Shown: positions 14,711-27,464 of the stretch, in pieces
Layout of the letters: every line of letters begins with the position of its first letter
How positions within the stretch are numbered: the stretch's first letter is position 1
Assembly (NCBI GenBank): GCA_024305405.1
Contig: JAKNDB010000107.1
Span: 248,001-312,000, forward strand
Direction: 5' to 3'
Length of the DNA: 64,000 bases
Source of the DNA: Dirofilaria immitis
Lineage: Eukaryota; Nematoda; Chromadorea; Rhabditida; Onchocercidae
The notes under the pieces: model-generated
What the model saw: only the letters and a program-made list of their open reading frames with translations
Told to the model about the DNA's origin: nothing
Database searches by the model: none
Program-made: the position numbers and the translations under genes

Positions 14711-16396
14711 GTTTTCTTTTGAACAAATAGTGCCGTTTAATCATTCTACGCTACATTTGTTAATAGCCAATATGTCTGATTATTATTTTTAATAGTCTTA
14801 GAAAAGAGCTTTAAAGGATTATCAGATGTTATAGAAGATGGATTAAAAGATGCGAATTTATATCAATTTATAACGCTTATTTAAGCAAATCTAAAATCAC
14901 TATGAAAACGACTAAATATCCAGGAACATTCATAACATAGATTCTGAATTCGAATTTGGAAGCTATTCAATGTTAGCGTCTAATCAACATTTAGGTACTA
15001 AATCTGTTTTTTTTTCTGCAAAAATACCTCAAAGTTTCAAACTTTTATTGTTAGAAATCTGTTCAGGTGAACATTTTTATGCATCGAATATTCGGCATAC
15101 AGATCTAATTTAATTTGAATTCCGTAATTCAAAGTATCAATTTACGCAAGATCCAGTATATTAAAATAAGTGCTTACTAATACTTAGAAAATGACACCTA
15201 ACTTGAAAGCAATTGGGTGTTTTTATAAACAATGTGGAACTAGATGAACAATGCTGCTATAAAAATTCCTTCAAAAAAAGTTTTTTGAAAAAGTTATAAA
15301 AAAATTTTTCTTCTTGATGGAAAATAAATTCGGGAAATAATTTTTTATTTCTGTTCAAGATTCGGTAACTTTCGATTGTAAAGCAACGATTTGATGATGA
15401 TTTTTACAATAACTACGTATATGAAGGGTTTAATTATAACCAAAAATAATCTCGAGTAAAATATAAGAGTTTAAAGCGAAAAAGAATGAGAATGAGATTA
15501 GCAGCCGAATGATGTAAGAGAGCGGTAAGAATAAAAACTGCTGGTATTGTTTAACTGCTTGAAACATTCTTCCATTTAACCTCTAGAAGCTCATTTTGGT
15601 ATCGGTGACCTTTAATCTTTGTAGTGAGCAGTGGCTTATCATACATTAGTTATACGAAGGATTTAGTTATCAGAATAAAGAAAAGAAATGGACAATATTC
15701 AAACATTCTCAAAGCTTCGATCGCTATCGTTACAACATTCCAGACAATGAGCATAGATTCTAATCTAATATCTTAAAAATTGCACGTATAGCGAGGAAAA
15801 TTGGATAAGATACTCTGATGATCGTTTACGTTAAATGATGAATCATGGAAAAAATAATTTGGTTATTTGAATATATTCATATTACAGAGATATCTAAATG
15901 GTTAATAACCAAAGCTTATCGATTTTTATGATGAATATCATTCTTATATTACGGTGCATTTCTTGAATGATTCATGATCTTTTTATAAATAAATATATTA
16001 TATGATCTTATGTAAAGGATATCATGTAATGTTGTTCTTCAGAGTTATATAATTTAAATTTTATACTTTACAGATTCATAGCAAGCCATTGATAGAAGAT
16101 ATCACTTTAGCTGATTATTGATAACGAAATGTTCTTCAAAAGAATTACAAAGCAACTCTTATAATATCTTCACTTTAATACATATATATCTCATTCATAT
16201 CAACTTTATTTTCATTTTAAATCAAGATATATTATTTTATCAGTAAAGCATCACTTTCATGGATATCAATTCATGACAGCTCTTTTTTTTGCATTAATTT
16301 CAACAGTAATCATATTGAATACCTATAATAATAATTGCAAAAAAAAAACCTTTGCATTTTATAATCTCATAACTTTAACAGTTTGTTTCGGAATTA
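14711..16396. other. Spacer without recognised genes
   Basis: No exon-like sequence was found on either strand. The open frame at 16273-16485 (+) overlaps the last exon of the minus-strand gene and appears to be its shadow. Confidence 0.5.
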
Positions 16397-18109
16397 TTAC
16401 AGTATTAGACCTTTCCCTTCTTTCTCTTTTAATAAGCGTTTCTGCTTGGTCTCATGTAGTTTATCAAGTTCTATCATCTGAATGACATTTTCACCACCAA
16501 CGAAATGTTTTTGGTTCACAATTATCACATTAGCTCCTCTAGGAGGTGAGATGACAAAATTTTCGATTGAATCAATCTTAAGAAACCGCAATAAAATCAC
16601 ATAGTCATAATCCTCAAATATTCTGATTAAGTAATGATCGTCATAACCCTTCTGAGCACGAAAATGCTTTTCCAGAGGAGTATAATAAGGTCGAGGACGA
16701 TATATACCATACGCCACTAGTCCTGTCAACTGAAACAGATTCTTCAGATTCTAGCAATTGCATTTTAAGAAACTAATGAATTTTACCTGCTTTGCTTGAG
16801 AAAATGGTGGCAATTTCTTGACATTATTTGAATCATTCACATCATCATTATCATTGTTCTCTGATTCTGATATGATTTCTACGTTGCTGCTAGCATTTTT
16901 GGCATTTTTTATGTTTTGATGCTGCTGAAATATAAAGATTTATAATGAGAGTGAAAAAATAAATGAAAAAAGCAGTAAATACATATGCTATCAATCTTAA
17001 TAGCTGAAGCATTTTGAATCCTTCAGATTCTGGTAAGTGCATTCCAAGCAACTAATGAATTTTACCTGCTTTGCTTGAGAAAATGGTAGCAATTTCTTGA
17101 CATTATTTGAATCATTCACATCATCATTATCATTGTTCTCTGATTCTGATATGATTTCTACGTTGCTGCTAGCATTTTTGGCATTTTTATGTTTTGATGC
17201 TGCTGAAATATAAAGATTTATAATGAGAGTGAAAACAATAAATGAAAAAAGCAGTAAATACATATGCTATCAATCTTAATAGCTGAAGCATTTTGAATCC
17301 TTCAGATTCTGGTAAGTGCATTCCAAGCAACTAATGAATTTTACCTGCTTTGCTTGAGAAAATGGTAGCAATTTCTTGACATTATTTGAATCATTCACAT
17401 CATCATTATCATTGTTCTCTGATTCTGATATGATTTCTACGTTGCTGCTAGCATTTTTGGCATTTTTTATGTTTTGATGCTGCTGAAATATAAAGATTTA
17501 TAATGAGAGTGAAAACAATAAATGAAAAAAGCAGTAAATACATATGCTATCAATCTTAATAGCTGAAGCATTTTGAATCCTTCAGATTCTGGTAAGTGCA
17601 TTCCAAGCAACTAATGAATTTTACCTGCTTTGCTTGAGAAAATAGTGGCAATTTCTTGACATTATTTGAATCATTCACATCATCATTATTATCGTGATTT
17701 AATATTGATGCAACTTCTACTTTGCTACTTGCATTTTTAACATTTTTTATGTCGTACTGTAAAAATGTTACGATGATTAGTTAATTTATTCATTATAAAA
17801 TATAGCAAATGCATGGAATTTTCGATGTACAAGCACAACAACAAAATCAATGAAAAATTATTTTAGATGCCTAAAAAACTTCGAGTTTCCACACGTAACA
17901 AATGGCAAGATTCTAAATATTGCATAATCAAACTTTAAAAAAAATTAAAGCTAATTTCAAGTTGAGGAAAAAAGATTTCAAAATTTGAGAATGGAAAATT
18001 AACCGAAAATATTTTAAAACAATAAGTTAAATTAACAAACGTTGTTGATAATAATTCTGCATGTTATGCTGCCAAAAAAATTGAATAGAAGGAAATATAT
18101 CGCAATCAT
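16397..18109 (-). CDS. Secreted protein with four tandem copies of one exon, unrecognised family
   Basis: Minus-strand exons: 18109-18041 (signal peptide MIAIYFLLFNFFGSITC, GT donor in phase 0), 17756-17625, 17482-17345, 17202-17066, 16924-16787 and the last exon 16729-16397. The four middle exons are copies of one symmetric 0-0 exon of 44-46 codons containing NAKNASS, an acidic Asp/Asn stretch and KKLPPFSQAKQ. The last exon encodes about 110 residues with LTGLVAYGIYRPRPYY and a Lys-rich C-terminus, not recognised. NASS and NDS sequons suggest glycosylation. The third exon in coding order (17202-17066) is 137 bp instead of 138: a T5 run at 17184-17188 replaces T6, breaking the spliced frame. 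An upstream in-frame start may rescue that copy (see findings). Function unknown; most likely extracellular. Confidence 0.65.
16787..17756. repeat. Tandem exon-intron duplication, period about 279 bp
   Basis: Exon left edges fall at 16787, 17066, 17345 and 17625. Copies 1-3 are nearly identical through exon and intron, while copy 4 (17625-17756) is diverged in its 5' half (YDIKNVKN, ILNHDNN). This polarity suggests copy 4 is the ancestral unit and copies 1-3 are recent. Confidence 0.9.
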
Positions 18110-18708
18110 ATCAGCTTAAAATAATTTTTTCTATAGCGAAACTTTTAAGGCTACAGTACAAAATTTCAATAATCATTACAGTTGATAAGCGGTCAAAATT
18201 GCCCTCATAATAACGAATATCTGGAAGAAATGTAGTATCCTTAGCTTTTTATTTGATACTGCATATTTGAGGAGTAAAAGCTTTTATGTTTGTCTTCTCA
18301 AACAAATTCTAAACCAAAGTAAGTAATAGCGTTTGCTATCAAAAATGTTATCATTGTATTGATGGCTACTTATGAAGAATATGAGCTTTACTTTATGAAT
18401 CATCATGGTATAGAAAGTAATGATTTAAGTTTAAATTTCAGCATAAGTGCACAATAGAGCAATGGAATATTTTATTACAAATATGATAAAAACATTTTCA
18501 TGTATAAATGTTTCATAAAATATTGATAACGCTTTTACACTAAATGATGGAAGAAAAAAATTGAATTACTACAAGCTATATATCACCAAAATGTCTGATA
18601 TAACATTGTTATCAAAAAGACAACGACAAAAATTAAACTTTTTCACTTTCATTTAAATATGACATGAATACGTTGATCAAATTCAAGAAACTATTTTTAA
18701 TTGATTTG

Positions 18709-19023
18709 CTAAAACTCAACATTAAATATCATAAATATCGAAATAAGTATGATTAGGTAGATCGCCGATCGCTCAGATAAGGCAACTGAATTGGCTTCTC
18801 TATTCGAATACGACAATTTGCAATATACATCTACTAATTGTTTCTCCAACATTATGTTCGTCTTTTTGAATTCAATAATCTTACTCTCGATCCTCTTGTT
18901 CGTCTTTTTGAATTCAATAATCTTACTCTCGATCCTCTTTTTCCACTATATCGCATTTTTCAAAACACTGCATTATTTGCACTTTGCGCTCATCAGAGAT
19001 AATATTTTAATTCGAATTTAGTC
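18709..19023 (-). CDS. Coiled-coil protein with C-terminal membrane anchor (3' exon)
   Basis: The minus-strand frame ending at TAG 18709 encodes two tandem 14-residue copies of RIESKIIEFKKTNK (a 42-bp direct DNA repeat at 18857-18940, two heptads each). A further coiled segment (MLEKQLVDVYCKL) and a terminal hydrophobic helix (AIYLIILISIFMIF) follow, three residues before the stop. This is the layout of a tail-anchored protein exposed to cytosol. Upstream, the frame continues as DERKVQIMQCFEKCDIVEK only if single surplus bases in A-runs are removed (plus-strand T5 at 18938-18942 and T4 at 19005-19008). A TTATTAG acceptor at about 19024 would open the exon. The 5' exons were not found. Family not recognised. 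Confidence 0.45.
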
Positions 19024-19440
19024 CTAATAAGCAGAAGCAATGAATAGAGTGTCAGAGATTACAAGAATCCGGAAAAATTTTACCGATATAAAATTCGATA
19101 TTTTTTGCTCGATACTTCTTCACATCGTTGTTTTTATCCGAAAATTTCGATACTTCTGAAATTATGATAAAAATAGAGGTCAAAGTGATTTCTAATCTAA
19201 GTTTCGAAATTTACAGTAGTCGTTAATGGAAGTAAATAACAATTTGCTTGTTAAAAACAACTTTTTGTTCTTTCATAATTTAGAAAAACTATCGTCCATA
19301 AATCAGACAGATGCAAACTGAAACACTGCTTTTCTGAAGCAAACTTGTTTGTATTAAAATGATATTTATCGAAAAATGAACAGAATTAATCTGATATGTA
19401 TATATATCTTTATGAATTTTCGATTGAATTTTTTCAGTAA

Positions 19441-19533
19441 ACGTAGTATTCTCTAGTAATCTGAATTTAATACGTAGTATTCTCTAGTAATCTGAATTTA
19501 ATACGTAGTATTCTCTAGTAATCTGAATTTAGT
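19441..19533. repeat. 31-bp minisatellite, 3 copies
   Basis: ACGTAGTATTCTCTAGTAAT plus 11 bp is repeated three times essentially without change. Confidence 0.85.
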
Positions 19534-19864
19534 TTTTTTGAACTAAGATAATTTACATTCTTTTTAGATAATCTGAGTAAAATTTCGACGTTCATTTCAG
19601 ATTAACTTTTGCCTTAGATGATCATATTTAAATTGATCATTGCCCGTTGTGTCTATTTGATAAATGATCAATGCAGTGGAGCTTCCAGATTTTTCTTCGA
19701 TAAGCATCTTTATTTTCATTTTTTTAAAACTATCTTATCTAATTTAAGATATCTGTATCATTTAAAATAGGCGTACATTTTACTAAAAAATGGAGTGAAT
19801 TATTCATTAAATGCTCATGTTGCACATAAACTAAAATATTCGCTATCCTTAGATACTAACTAAT

Positions 19865-20070
19865 GACATATAGATCATTCTGATTGTCAAAATATCGCAT
19901 TCTGATTGTAAGATCATTTTCAAAATATCGCATTCTGATTGTAAGATCATTTTCAAAATATCGCATTCTAATTGCTATTCAATAAATTCGTTTTAAAGTA
20001 TTTTCAAGTAAAAAAATTTTTTCTAATTGCTATCAATAAATTCGTTTTAAAGTATTTTCAAGTAAAAAAA
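19865..20070. repeat. Two adjacent short tandem duplications
   Basis: CAAAATATCGCATTCTGATT occurs three times with a period of about 37 bp. It is followed by two copies of a block of about 53 bp containing AATAAATTCGTTTTAAAGTA. Confidence 0.8.
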
Positions 20071-23000
20071 AAGTCCAATTTAATCTTGCTGGATGGAACA
20101 TATATGATATTTCTCAAATGACGAATACGAATGAATGAATCTTAATACGCAACGGCATCGAGATATTCGGAATAAACAAACATTATTGAATTATTTCAGC
20201 TAATATACTTTTGAAAGATTTTAGCGAATTGAAAAGACATCGTTGTAGACTGATTGGCTACGAACACATAATTCGAGAATTATGTTTTGCATGCAAGGCG
20301 CATTTAATATTCAGCATGTAAATGATGCACTACTACATCATTTACAGAATGCAATAATTTCTGAATGTGATCATTTGCGATAATTGCATGAAGTGATTGG
20401 ATAAAAACAAATATTTGATACATGATTTTGAAATTTGCGTAATATGTCAATCAATAATCGTAAATCTGTCCTTTTAGATATCACAAATGCGACAAATTCT
20501 TGTATATAAATTTGTTATATATTGTACCGATTTGCTATCGTTTTTGTTTGTTTCATTATCCAATAATCAATTTTATTAGTAATTGTAAAAGAATATGTAA
20601 ATTATTTGATTATATTAAATAATACAATTAAAATTGAAAAACAATTAATCACGAGATTCTTGAGTAAATATTCAGATGCTCAAAAGTGTTGGTTTTTGTG
20701 AACAAACGATATAAACTCATTGCAATGTTTATGTGGTGATAAATTGCCGCAACATTTTTATTTTATTCAAGCATTGTTTGTTTATAAATTCACATTTTCA
20801 TGCTTATAATTTTGTTCAACGAAATTATTGATTGATCCTATTAGCACTAATTTTTTGATCAGAAGTTAGTAAGCCAAATTAATGAAATGTTTGAATTCCA
20901 ATTTTGGGTTGAATTTTTGAGCCATCAAATATTAGTAAAATCATTTCAATAATATTTCATATTTTCCTATATAATTTCAAAACATTGATTTGGATTACTT
21001 TTAATTATTTTTTTTCTTTTAACGAAATGATTTAAAAGAATGATTGATTACAAATATTTTGTAACAGAATTTAAAAATAAATCTAATTTCCTTGATCAAA
21101 CATAAATAAATGTTCTTCCACCATGTGAGCAAAATTAAAACTGCGTAACAAATTTCAGTTGAATTTATTTTTCGATTTCAATGATAAATTCATTCTTCTG
21201 CACAAATTTTAATCATTGTCTTATCATTGAAAAAACGATCATTCGATGATGACATTTGGAGTTGTCCTTTTATCTTAAAAATTTTCATGTCGTAGCAAAG
21301 AATTGTTTTTAAAATTTTCATTTCCAATACAACCAAAGAAATTCGAAATTTTACGAAAAAAAATTTTTAAATGCTCATCGACATCATAAATTATAGAAAA
21401 AGATTTATAGCATTTATAAACGATTGAATTTAGATTTGTTGCAAATTTATCAGAATAACAGCAAGTTTTTCTTTTTTTTTTTTTTTTAGCCAATATATTT
21501 CGTACAATTCTGCTAACATTATCTTTATGAATTTGATTATTGCTAAAAGCTCTTAAATCAAATATCAATTTTTAATCATTTCTAAAAACTTACATCATTA
21601 ATTTAAAAAATTCTTGTGACAAAAAAAAATAATTAAAATTTGTTCATGCGTAACTTAACGAATAGTAATCAATATTAGGAAAATTAGTAGAAATCTTTCT
21701 AGTTGATCGATTCTATAAATCATTTGAACTTCTCTTCAGCAGAACTTTTGTTATGATCTAAGGCTTATATTGAGGAATAGAATATAATAATAGTAGCAAG
21801 TCTTATCAAAATTTTAGCATATATAATTTATCAATTGAAAATTTAATGACATAAATGATTCAGTGTATTTTGAGATATGTTTATTTTGTCTGATTTAGTT
21901 GATCATACACTCAAATAAAATGAGAGAACAAAAATCAAAGTCCATCTGAAAAAAATTCTAAAAAGAGTATAAGCCTACGAATGGGTGAATCCAAAATTAG
22001 CATTGAATTTGACGATGAATTGATATTTAAAAGTTCTGTGGGACATTTTTTATATTATTCTCTCATTCATAGGCTAATATTTATAAGCTTAGAGCTTTTT
22101 AATTTCTTCCTTTTTTAATATCTTTTTGATTTCAACTTTTTTTCTTCTTTTATTTATTACTATTTTATTCAATTTAATTAATACATCCTGTATTAATCTT
22201 ATAGCCTTAAATTTAAGTAAAATCTTTATGAATAATCAAATCAAATCAAACGATCAAAATATTGTAAAAAGCAATTAAGCTAATTTCTATTAAATTTAAT
22301 TGAATTGGATTATTGATAAAGTAATTTAATTAATTTGCAAAATAAGCCCTTCTTAGCTTAATTATAGTGTGTTTGATTATTCATAAAGATTTTACTTAAA
22401 TTTAATTATAGTTGTAATAAGAATAGTAATAATAATAATAATAATAACAATGAATTTTTTCATTGAAATAAATATTATTCAAATGAATGAAAACAATTTC
22501 GTTGAATCAATAATTGCCTAAAACTTTCCTTTGGAAAATCAATTAAATATCAAACTGTCTTTTTTCTTCTTTTATATTTACTATGAATAATTAATTAATC
22601 TCATTGTTTCCGATGAGATTTTCTATCGAATATTCTCCTCGTTGAATAAACTTTTATTGCTTAGCTTTTTTTTTTTTTAAACTAATTTGTTTGAGATTTA
22701 TGAATTTCTTGAATTCTTTGAATTCAATAAATGAATCTCTTAGACTCTGTAAATTTTATCAATTTAACACTTTAATTGATAAACATTTTTGTATTCATGC
22801 TAGCACATTAAATATTTTATGTTTTATATCAGTTTCTTTTTTTTTTATTTCTTGTTTTGCAAATGAATTTATTTTATAGTAATTTCGTTTATGAATCATT
22901 TCTAGGCTTTTTATCAATAAAATTTTAATTTCCTCTTGAATCCTCTTTCCATGATAAGCTAATTGATTATTTTCCTCACCAATGTATTTAAACTGATAAA

Positions 23001-25120
23001 TACCACTACTATTAATCTCACTTTATTTGCGCATTATCATTTTTATACTTTTGCCACTTCCTATCATTACTACACGGTAATACCAGGTGAGAAATTAACA
23101 ATATTTGTTTACCATTTTTTGTTATATTATTAACATCATTATCATTTTGTTTTTACCTTCTTTGCTTATACCTTTTCTTGATCAAATAATTTAATATGAT
23201 TGCAGATAGATGGATAGATTTCATCCATTTGCTTTTTATAATTTTAAAAATAATTGTTTACTACAATTAACCCAAAAGAATGGATTAATTTTGTCGAAAT
23301 ATATTCTATAGAAAGATTTATATCAATCGATAATATTTGATATATCGATTCAATTATGATTTGATCAATCACCATAAATAGTTTATTATAGTTTTCTCCT
23401 TAATTTCTCTTTGATTAATCGAACGAAATAAAAAAAGAAAATAAATTATGATAAAATGTAATGAAAGAATGGCCTAAAGATCAACGTTTTATTAAAATGT
23501 TGCTTTTGAAAATGAAAAGAGAATAAATTAAATAATAGAAAGAAGAAAGCAAAAATAAATTAAACTATGCGGAAAAGATGAACAATTCAAATGCAACATT
23601 TAATAGTCTTTGTTTACTTTAAACTTATCATAAAACCTATCATTCATTTTTTATATCGCACTCACATATATTAGTAGTTGATCATTTAAAATTGATAATG
23701 AAATCAATCAAAAATTAAAAATTCATTTCCATGGATCAATTTTATCAAGAAATTTTTGTTGCTGAAATTAATTTATTGATTTTTCCTTTGTTGTCTAAAA
23801 CTTTTTCCTTTTCAAATTTCTTGAAAATTGATCAATTGCAAATGTTGCTTTCTCATAAAATTTTGAAGTGATGGCTGTTGCTAAATTTTCAATTTGTCGT
23901 GATTTTTATCAATAAAATTATGAAGTTGAATTTACGTTGACTGTTGTTATCATTCAGTTGATTGTTATCATTCAGATCATAAATTGAATAAGCGAAAAAA
24001 ATAAACAAATAGCGAGTAAAATAAATAAATAAAGCAAAAATTTGTACCATTTCAAATTGAAATTTTATAACGATGTGAAGATTCAATTTCAAAAAATTTC
24101 AAGATTTCAAGATTCATCATTCATTCACTGTTTTTATGAATGTAATAATCAGATGACAATTGAAATTCGATTTGTGATAAATATCTTCATTGATGTATCG
24201 GAAAATATTTTGAAAGCCTAATTTTATCTTACAATCGTTTTTAATTTCTTCTTTCCTTCTACTCCATTCTTTGATATTAATTCAAACAAGTTAAACAAGT
24301 TATAAAAACAAGTTTTTTATTTTTTTAATCGCAATCAAATAAGATCATATAATTAAGGTAATTGTTATCGATCGATCGATGCATGAAAAATACGGCATAG
24401 TCAATGAGTTAAAAACGAACGCTACCTGATCAGTCAACAGGTGATCATATTTGAATTTTATATAGGTTATCATATAATCATGTTTACTGAAGAAAATGGT
24501 GACAATTTTTTAGATGGAAGTAATGCAAATTATGACGATCACTTGGACTCTACTTGATTTGATCTCGATTATCTTTTTTGTCCACATAGTGCTATCATAT
24601 AAAAAGTTCGAAATCTTAATCGTTCCCAAAAGAATTAATAAATCCAAATTGATTTTTATGATTGATTAAAAGTTCTCCGTTTTTTCCATAAAATTTCAAG
24701 AATGTCAAGAATGTTTATATCATGACGAATTTGTAACATAATGATGTTTTTCATCAATCAATAATAAATGATAGTAATACCACGAAAGGAAAGTGATGCA
24801 GGTTAATATTTATGACCTTTTGATAATCCATAATGATTTGTTTAATTTTAAAATTTACCTATCAAATCGAATAGTTGACATATTTTGCAATTGCACGGAT
24901 TTTATTGGCAGAAGCCATTTTTGAAACTATTTTAATATTCTCAATTTACTAAACAATCGATCTGATCTGATAAGTTAGCATTTTGATATTTTGAGAAATT
25001 AGCTGAATGATAAAAGTAAAATAAAGGAATGATCAATTTACTGAAATGTTTCATTTTTGTCAAAAAATTATGGATTTAATGTAAGATGATTAAGATGTAG
25101 CAAATAGGTATGTATATACC
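20071..25120. other. 5-kb gene-poor spacer
   Basis: Very AT-rich. Open frames such as 21275-21568 (-) and 22691-22879 (+) are Lys/Asn/Phe-rich, lack splice context and look like chance. The clear structure here is the hairpin element at 22207-22405. Confidence 0.45.
22207..22405. mobile_element. MITE-like hairpin element with 34-bp perfect inverted repeats
   Basis: The left arm 22207-22240 (TTAAATTTAAGTAAAATCTT...) is the exact reverse complement of 22372-22405. Inside, ATTAAGCTAA and TTAGCTTAAT pair again, so the element can fold almost end to end. TTATAG occurs at 22199-22204 and immediately after the right arm at 22406-22411, a possible target-site duplication offset by two bases on the left. 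No coding capacity. It could be a non-autonomous DNA transposon or simply a palindrome. Confidence 0.55.
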
Positions 25121-25130
25121 TGGTCTGGTA

Positions 25131-25234
25131 GCATCCGCCCTTGACATTTTCTGGTAAGTCGCTGTTACAGCAGCGACAATGTACGTCGGTGAGGGCGGAC
25201 TGCGATTCCGAGAAGAGTCATTTCATAAAATGAC
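25131..25234. ncRNA. GC-rich structured RNA candidate
   Basis: A GC-rich island in very AT-rich DNA. TCCGCCCT (25134-25141) pairs with AGGGCGGA (25192-25199), extended by GCA/TGC. ACATT (25144-25148) pairs with AATGT (25178-25182), and GTCGCTG (25158-25164) pairs with CAGCGAC (25171-25177) around TTACAG. A second hairpin GTCATTT/AAATGAC follows at 25217-25234 after AGAAGA, which fits the ANANNA hinge pattern of H/ACA RNAs. No tRNA, SL or ribosomal RNA hallmark was seen. Nematode stem-bulge/Y RNA or H/ACA snoRNA are the main options. Strand cannot be fixed because the stems are symmetric. Confidence 0.5.
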
Positions 25235-25618
25235 GAAGATGATTCTTGATAGTATTGACAAATTCCTGACTGTCATTCATTTGGTATCACAGAATCAGTA
25301 ACTTATATCATTCATTGTTGGCCCTATTTTTATAATATTTTATATCGAATAATAGATGTTATTTATTAATTTAGCAAAATTAATGTAATAAATTTTTATC
25401 TCTTGTCTCTTATCAACAACTTTACTATGCTATATCATAGCCTGTTAACTAATTAATGGCCAAGTATTATAGTAGTTCAATAAGAGATTCGAATTTCGAA
25501 ATATGTGGACATATGGCCATACCTGTTATTCGACATCAAGCGTATCTATGAATCGCTTATTCGATCGCTGCATTCAATCACTTCAAATTTTTGATTCTAA
25601 GTGTTCTATAATATACAT

Positions 25619-25663
<45 letters not shown>

Positions 25664-25725
25664 TATGTTTATGTTTGTGTATATGTGTGTGTGTATAGGT
25701 GTGTGTGTGTGTATAGGTGTATCAC
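25619..25725. repeat. (TG)n microsatellite
   Basis: TG/TATG-rich simple repeat with long pure TG stretches. The Cys/Val-rich open frame across it is an artefact of the repeat. Confidence 0.9.
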
Positions 25726-25734
25726 AGAGTGTCT

Positions 25735-27464
25735 CGTTTTTTTTTTATCGAAAAATGACAATATGGCATAAACAGTTGTAATTCAACATGTTTGTTGGGT
25801 ATTTTTTTAAATTTCTTTATTTCGAAATTTGACTCGTTTTGTACTATCACTTCTTATCACTTTATCTTTTCTTTCTTTTTTTCTATTTTATCTACAAACT
25901 CTAATTATAGCTATATTATCTAATGATAAATTCCAATCTGCTTAATTAATCATATATATATATACATGTATAGTTTAATCTATTAGTTAAAATTAATTTT
26001 CAATGCCTTTTCTAATAAGTATAATTTTATGTGATAGAGTTTTTTTCCGTTATCATTGGGAAATGATAATGAAAAATGATTCTTTCAATTTTTTTTTTGA
26101 TAAAATATTACGAATGCATGAAAAATTGCAACAGAATGAATGATAAGAAACATTAAATTAATGCTTTTAAATTTATGATCATTTATCAACAACTATAATC
26201 AATGATCAATGATACTAAAAGGCAAAAACTTTTTTTTTGAGCCATTCTTGCAATAAATTTTATTAAAAGAGCAATAAGTTAATTTCGATAAGTGAACATT
26301 TTTGAAAATTAAAAACTATTTTCTTTTTTTTCTTTCATTCTTTTCTCACCAAAAATAATGATATTTTTATTTTTTTGAATTCATTTCATCCTCATTAATA
26401 TCATATGTATATCTATTTGATAAATAAAGCAAAACGAAATAAAATTGAAGAAATTGATATCACTTGCTAAGTTGAGAATTAACAATTGCATTGCTTTATA
26501 AATATCTTTTAGTTAAATTCTTGATTTTAAATTATTGTTTAATAAATGTATATCTCGACTATATCTCGACTAATATTAACAATAAATGAGCGGTAATTTT
26601 ATTTAACTTAAAAATTATGAAAATCGATAATTTCACTTTTAAGATATTCAGGCTTATTTTATATATTATGCAATGTGATAACGTTTACGACTAAAGAAAC
26701 TTGTGACAATCATTTGGTTTATTTATTAATTTTATAAAACATAAATTTTCACTATTATTTTTATTCTAATTTATCAAATAAATCTAACATGAAACTCTTT
26801 TCTTTTCCACTATAATTATAAATTATAAAAAAAAAAGAAGAAATTATTTTCAAAAACGCATAGATGCAAATAAATGATTTATATATCGAATAAATGAAAA
26901 TGCTCCGTTATATAATTTGAAGTTTATATATTATATTTAATATAGAAAATTTTGAAATTTTCTTTCTTGTTGATAAGCGAAAGAAATATTATCATTGATA
27001 AGAAATGAAGAAATGGATAAATAAATGGAACAGTTATATTTGGACATTACGTAAACATACGAGATGCGTGTATACGTACAAACATATGACATACGTAAGT
27101 ATACGAGATATACGTACATACGTACAAACATATATACCAATATTGGCTAATAAATATCGGCTAATATTCAATCTTTGTATTATTCGGAAGAATCGAAGTT
27201 TTAATTCTTTTCAAAGAATAAATGTAAAAGTTTTCTGCGTAGAACAAATCCATAAATTGTTAGCTTTTTTTTCATTTAAAAATTGATTAAATAATAAAAT
27301 TAAATTATCGGAACTTTGTGCTTTTTTATTAATTTATTTTACGATTCGATTTGACTAAAATAAATACTACGACAAATATATAAGGCTTTTTAATTTTTTA
27401 AAATATATCTTTAGATAGATCATATATGCAAATGAAAATTGATTTGGATTCTATCATCTTTCAG
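25735..27464. other. Spacer without recognised genes
   Basis: AT-rich, with a TACGTA-rich low-complexity patch at about 27040-27130. Overlapping frames on both strands there derive from that repeat. No splice-supported exon was seen. Confidence 0.45.

Noticed and set aside
21275..21568. 97-codon frame on the minus strand
   Set aside because: Composition (Lys, Asn, Phe, Ile) and a poly-Lys run from a homopolymer tract point to chance; no start context or domain.
25503..25781. Cys/Val-rich frame on the plus strand
   Set aside because: It is a direct translation of the TG microsatellite.
26937..27286. Overlapping frames on both strands
   Set aside because: Both derive from a TACGTA-rich low-complexity patch and contradict each other.
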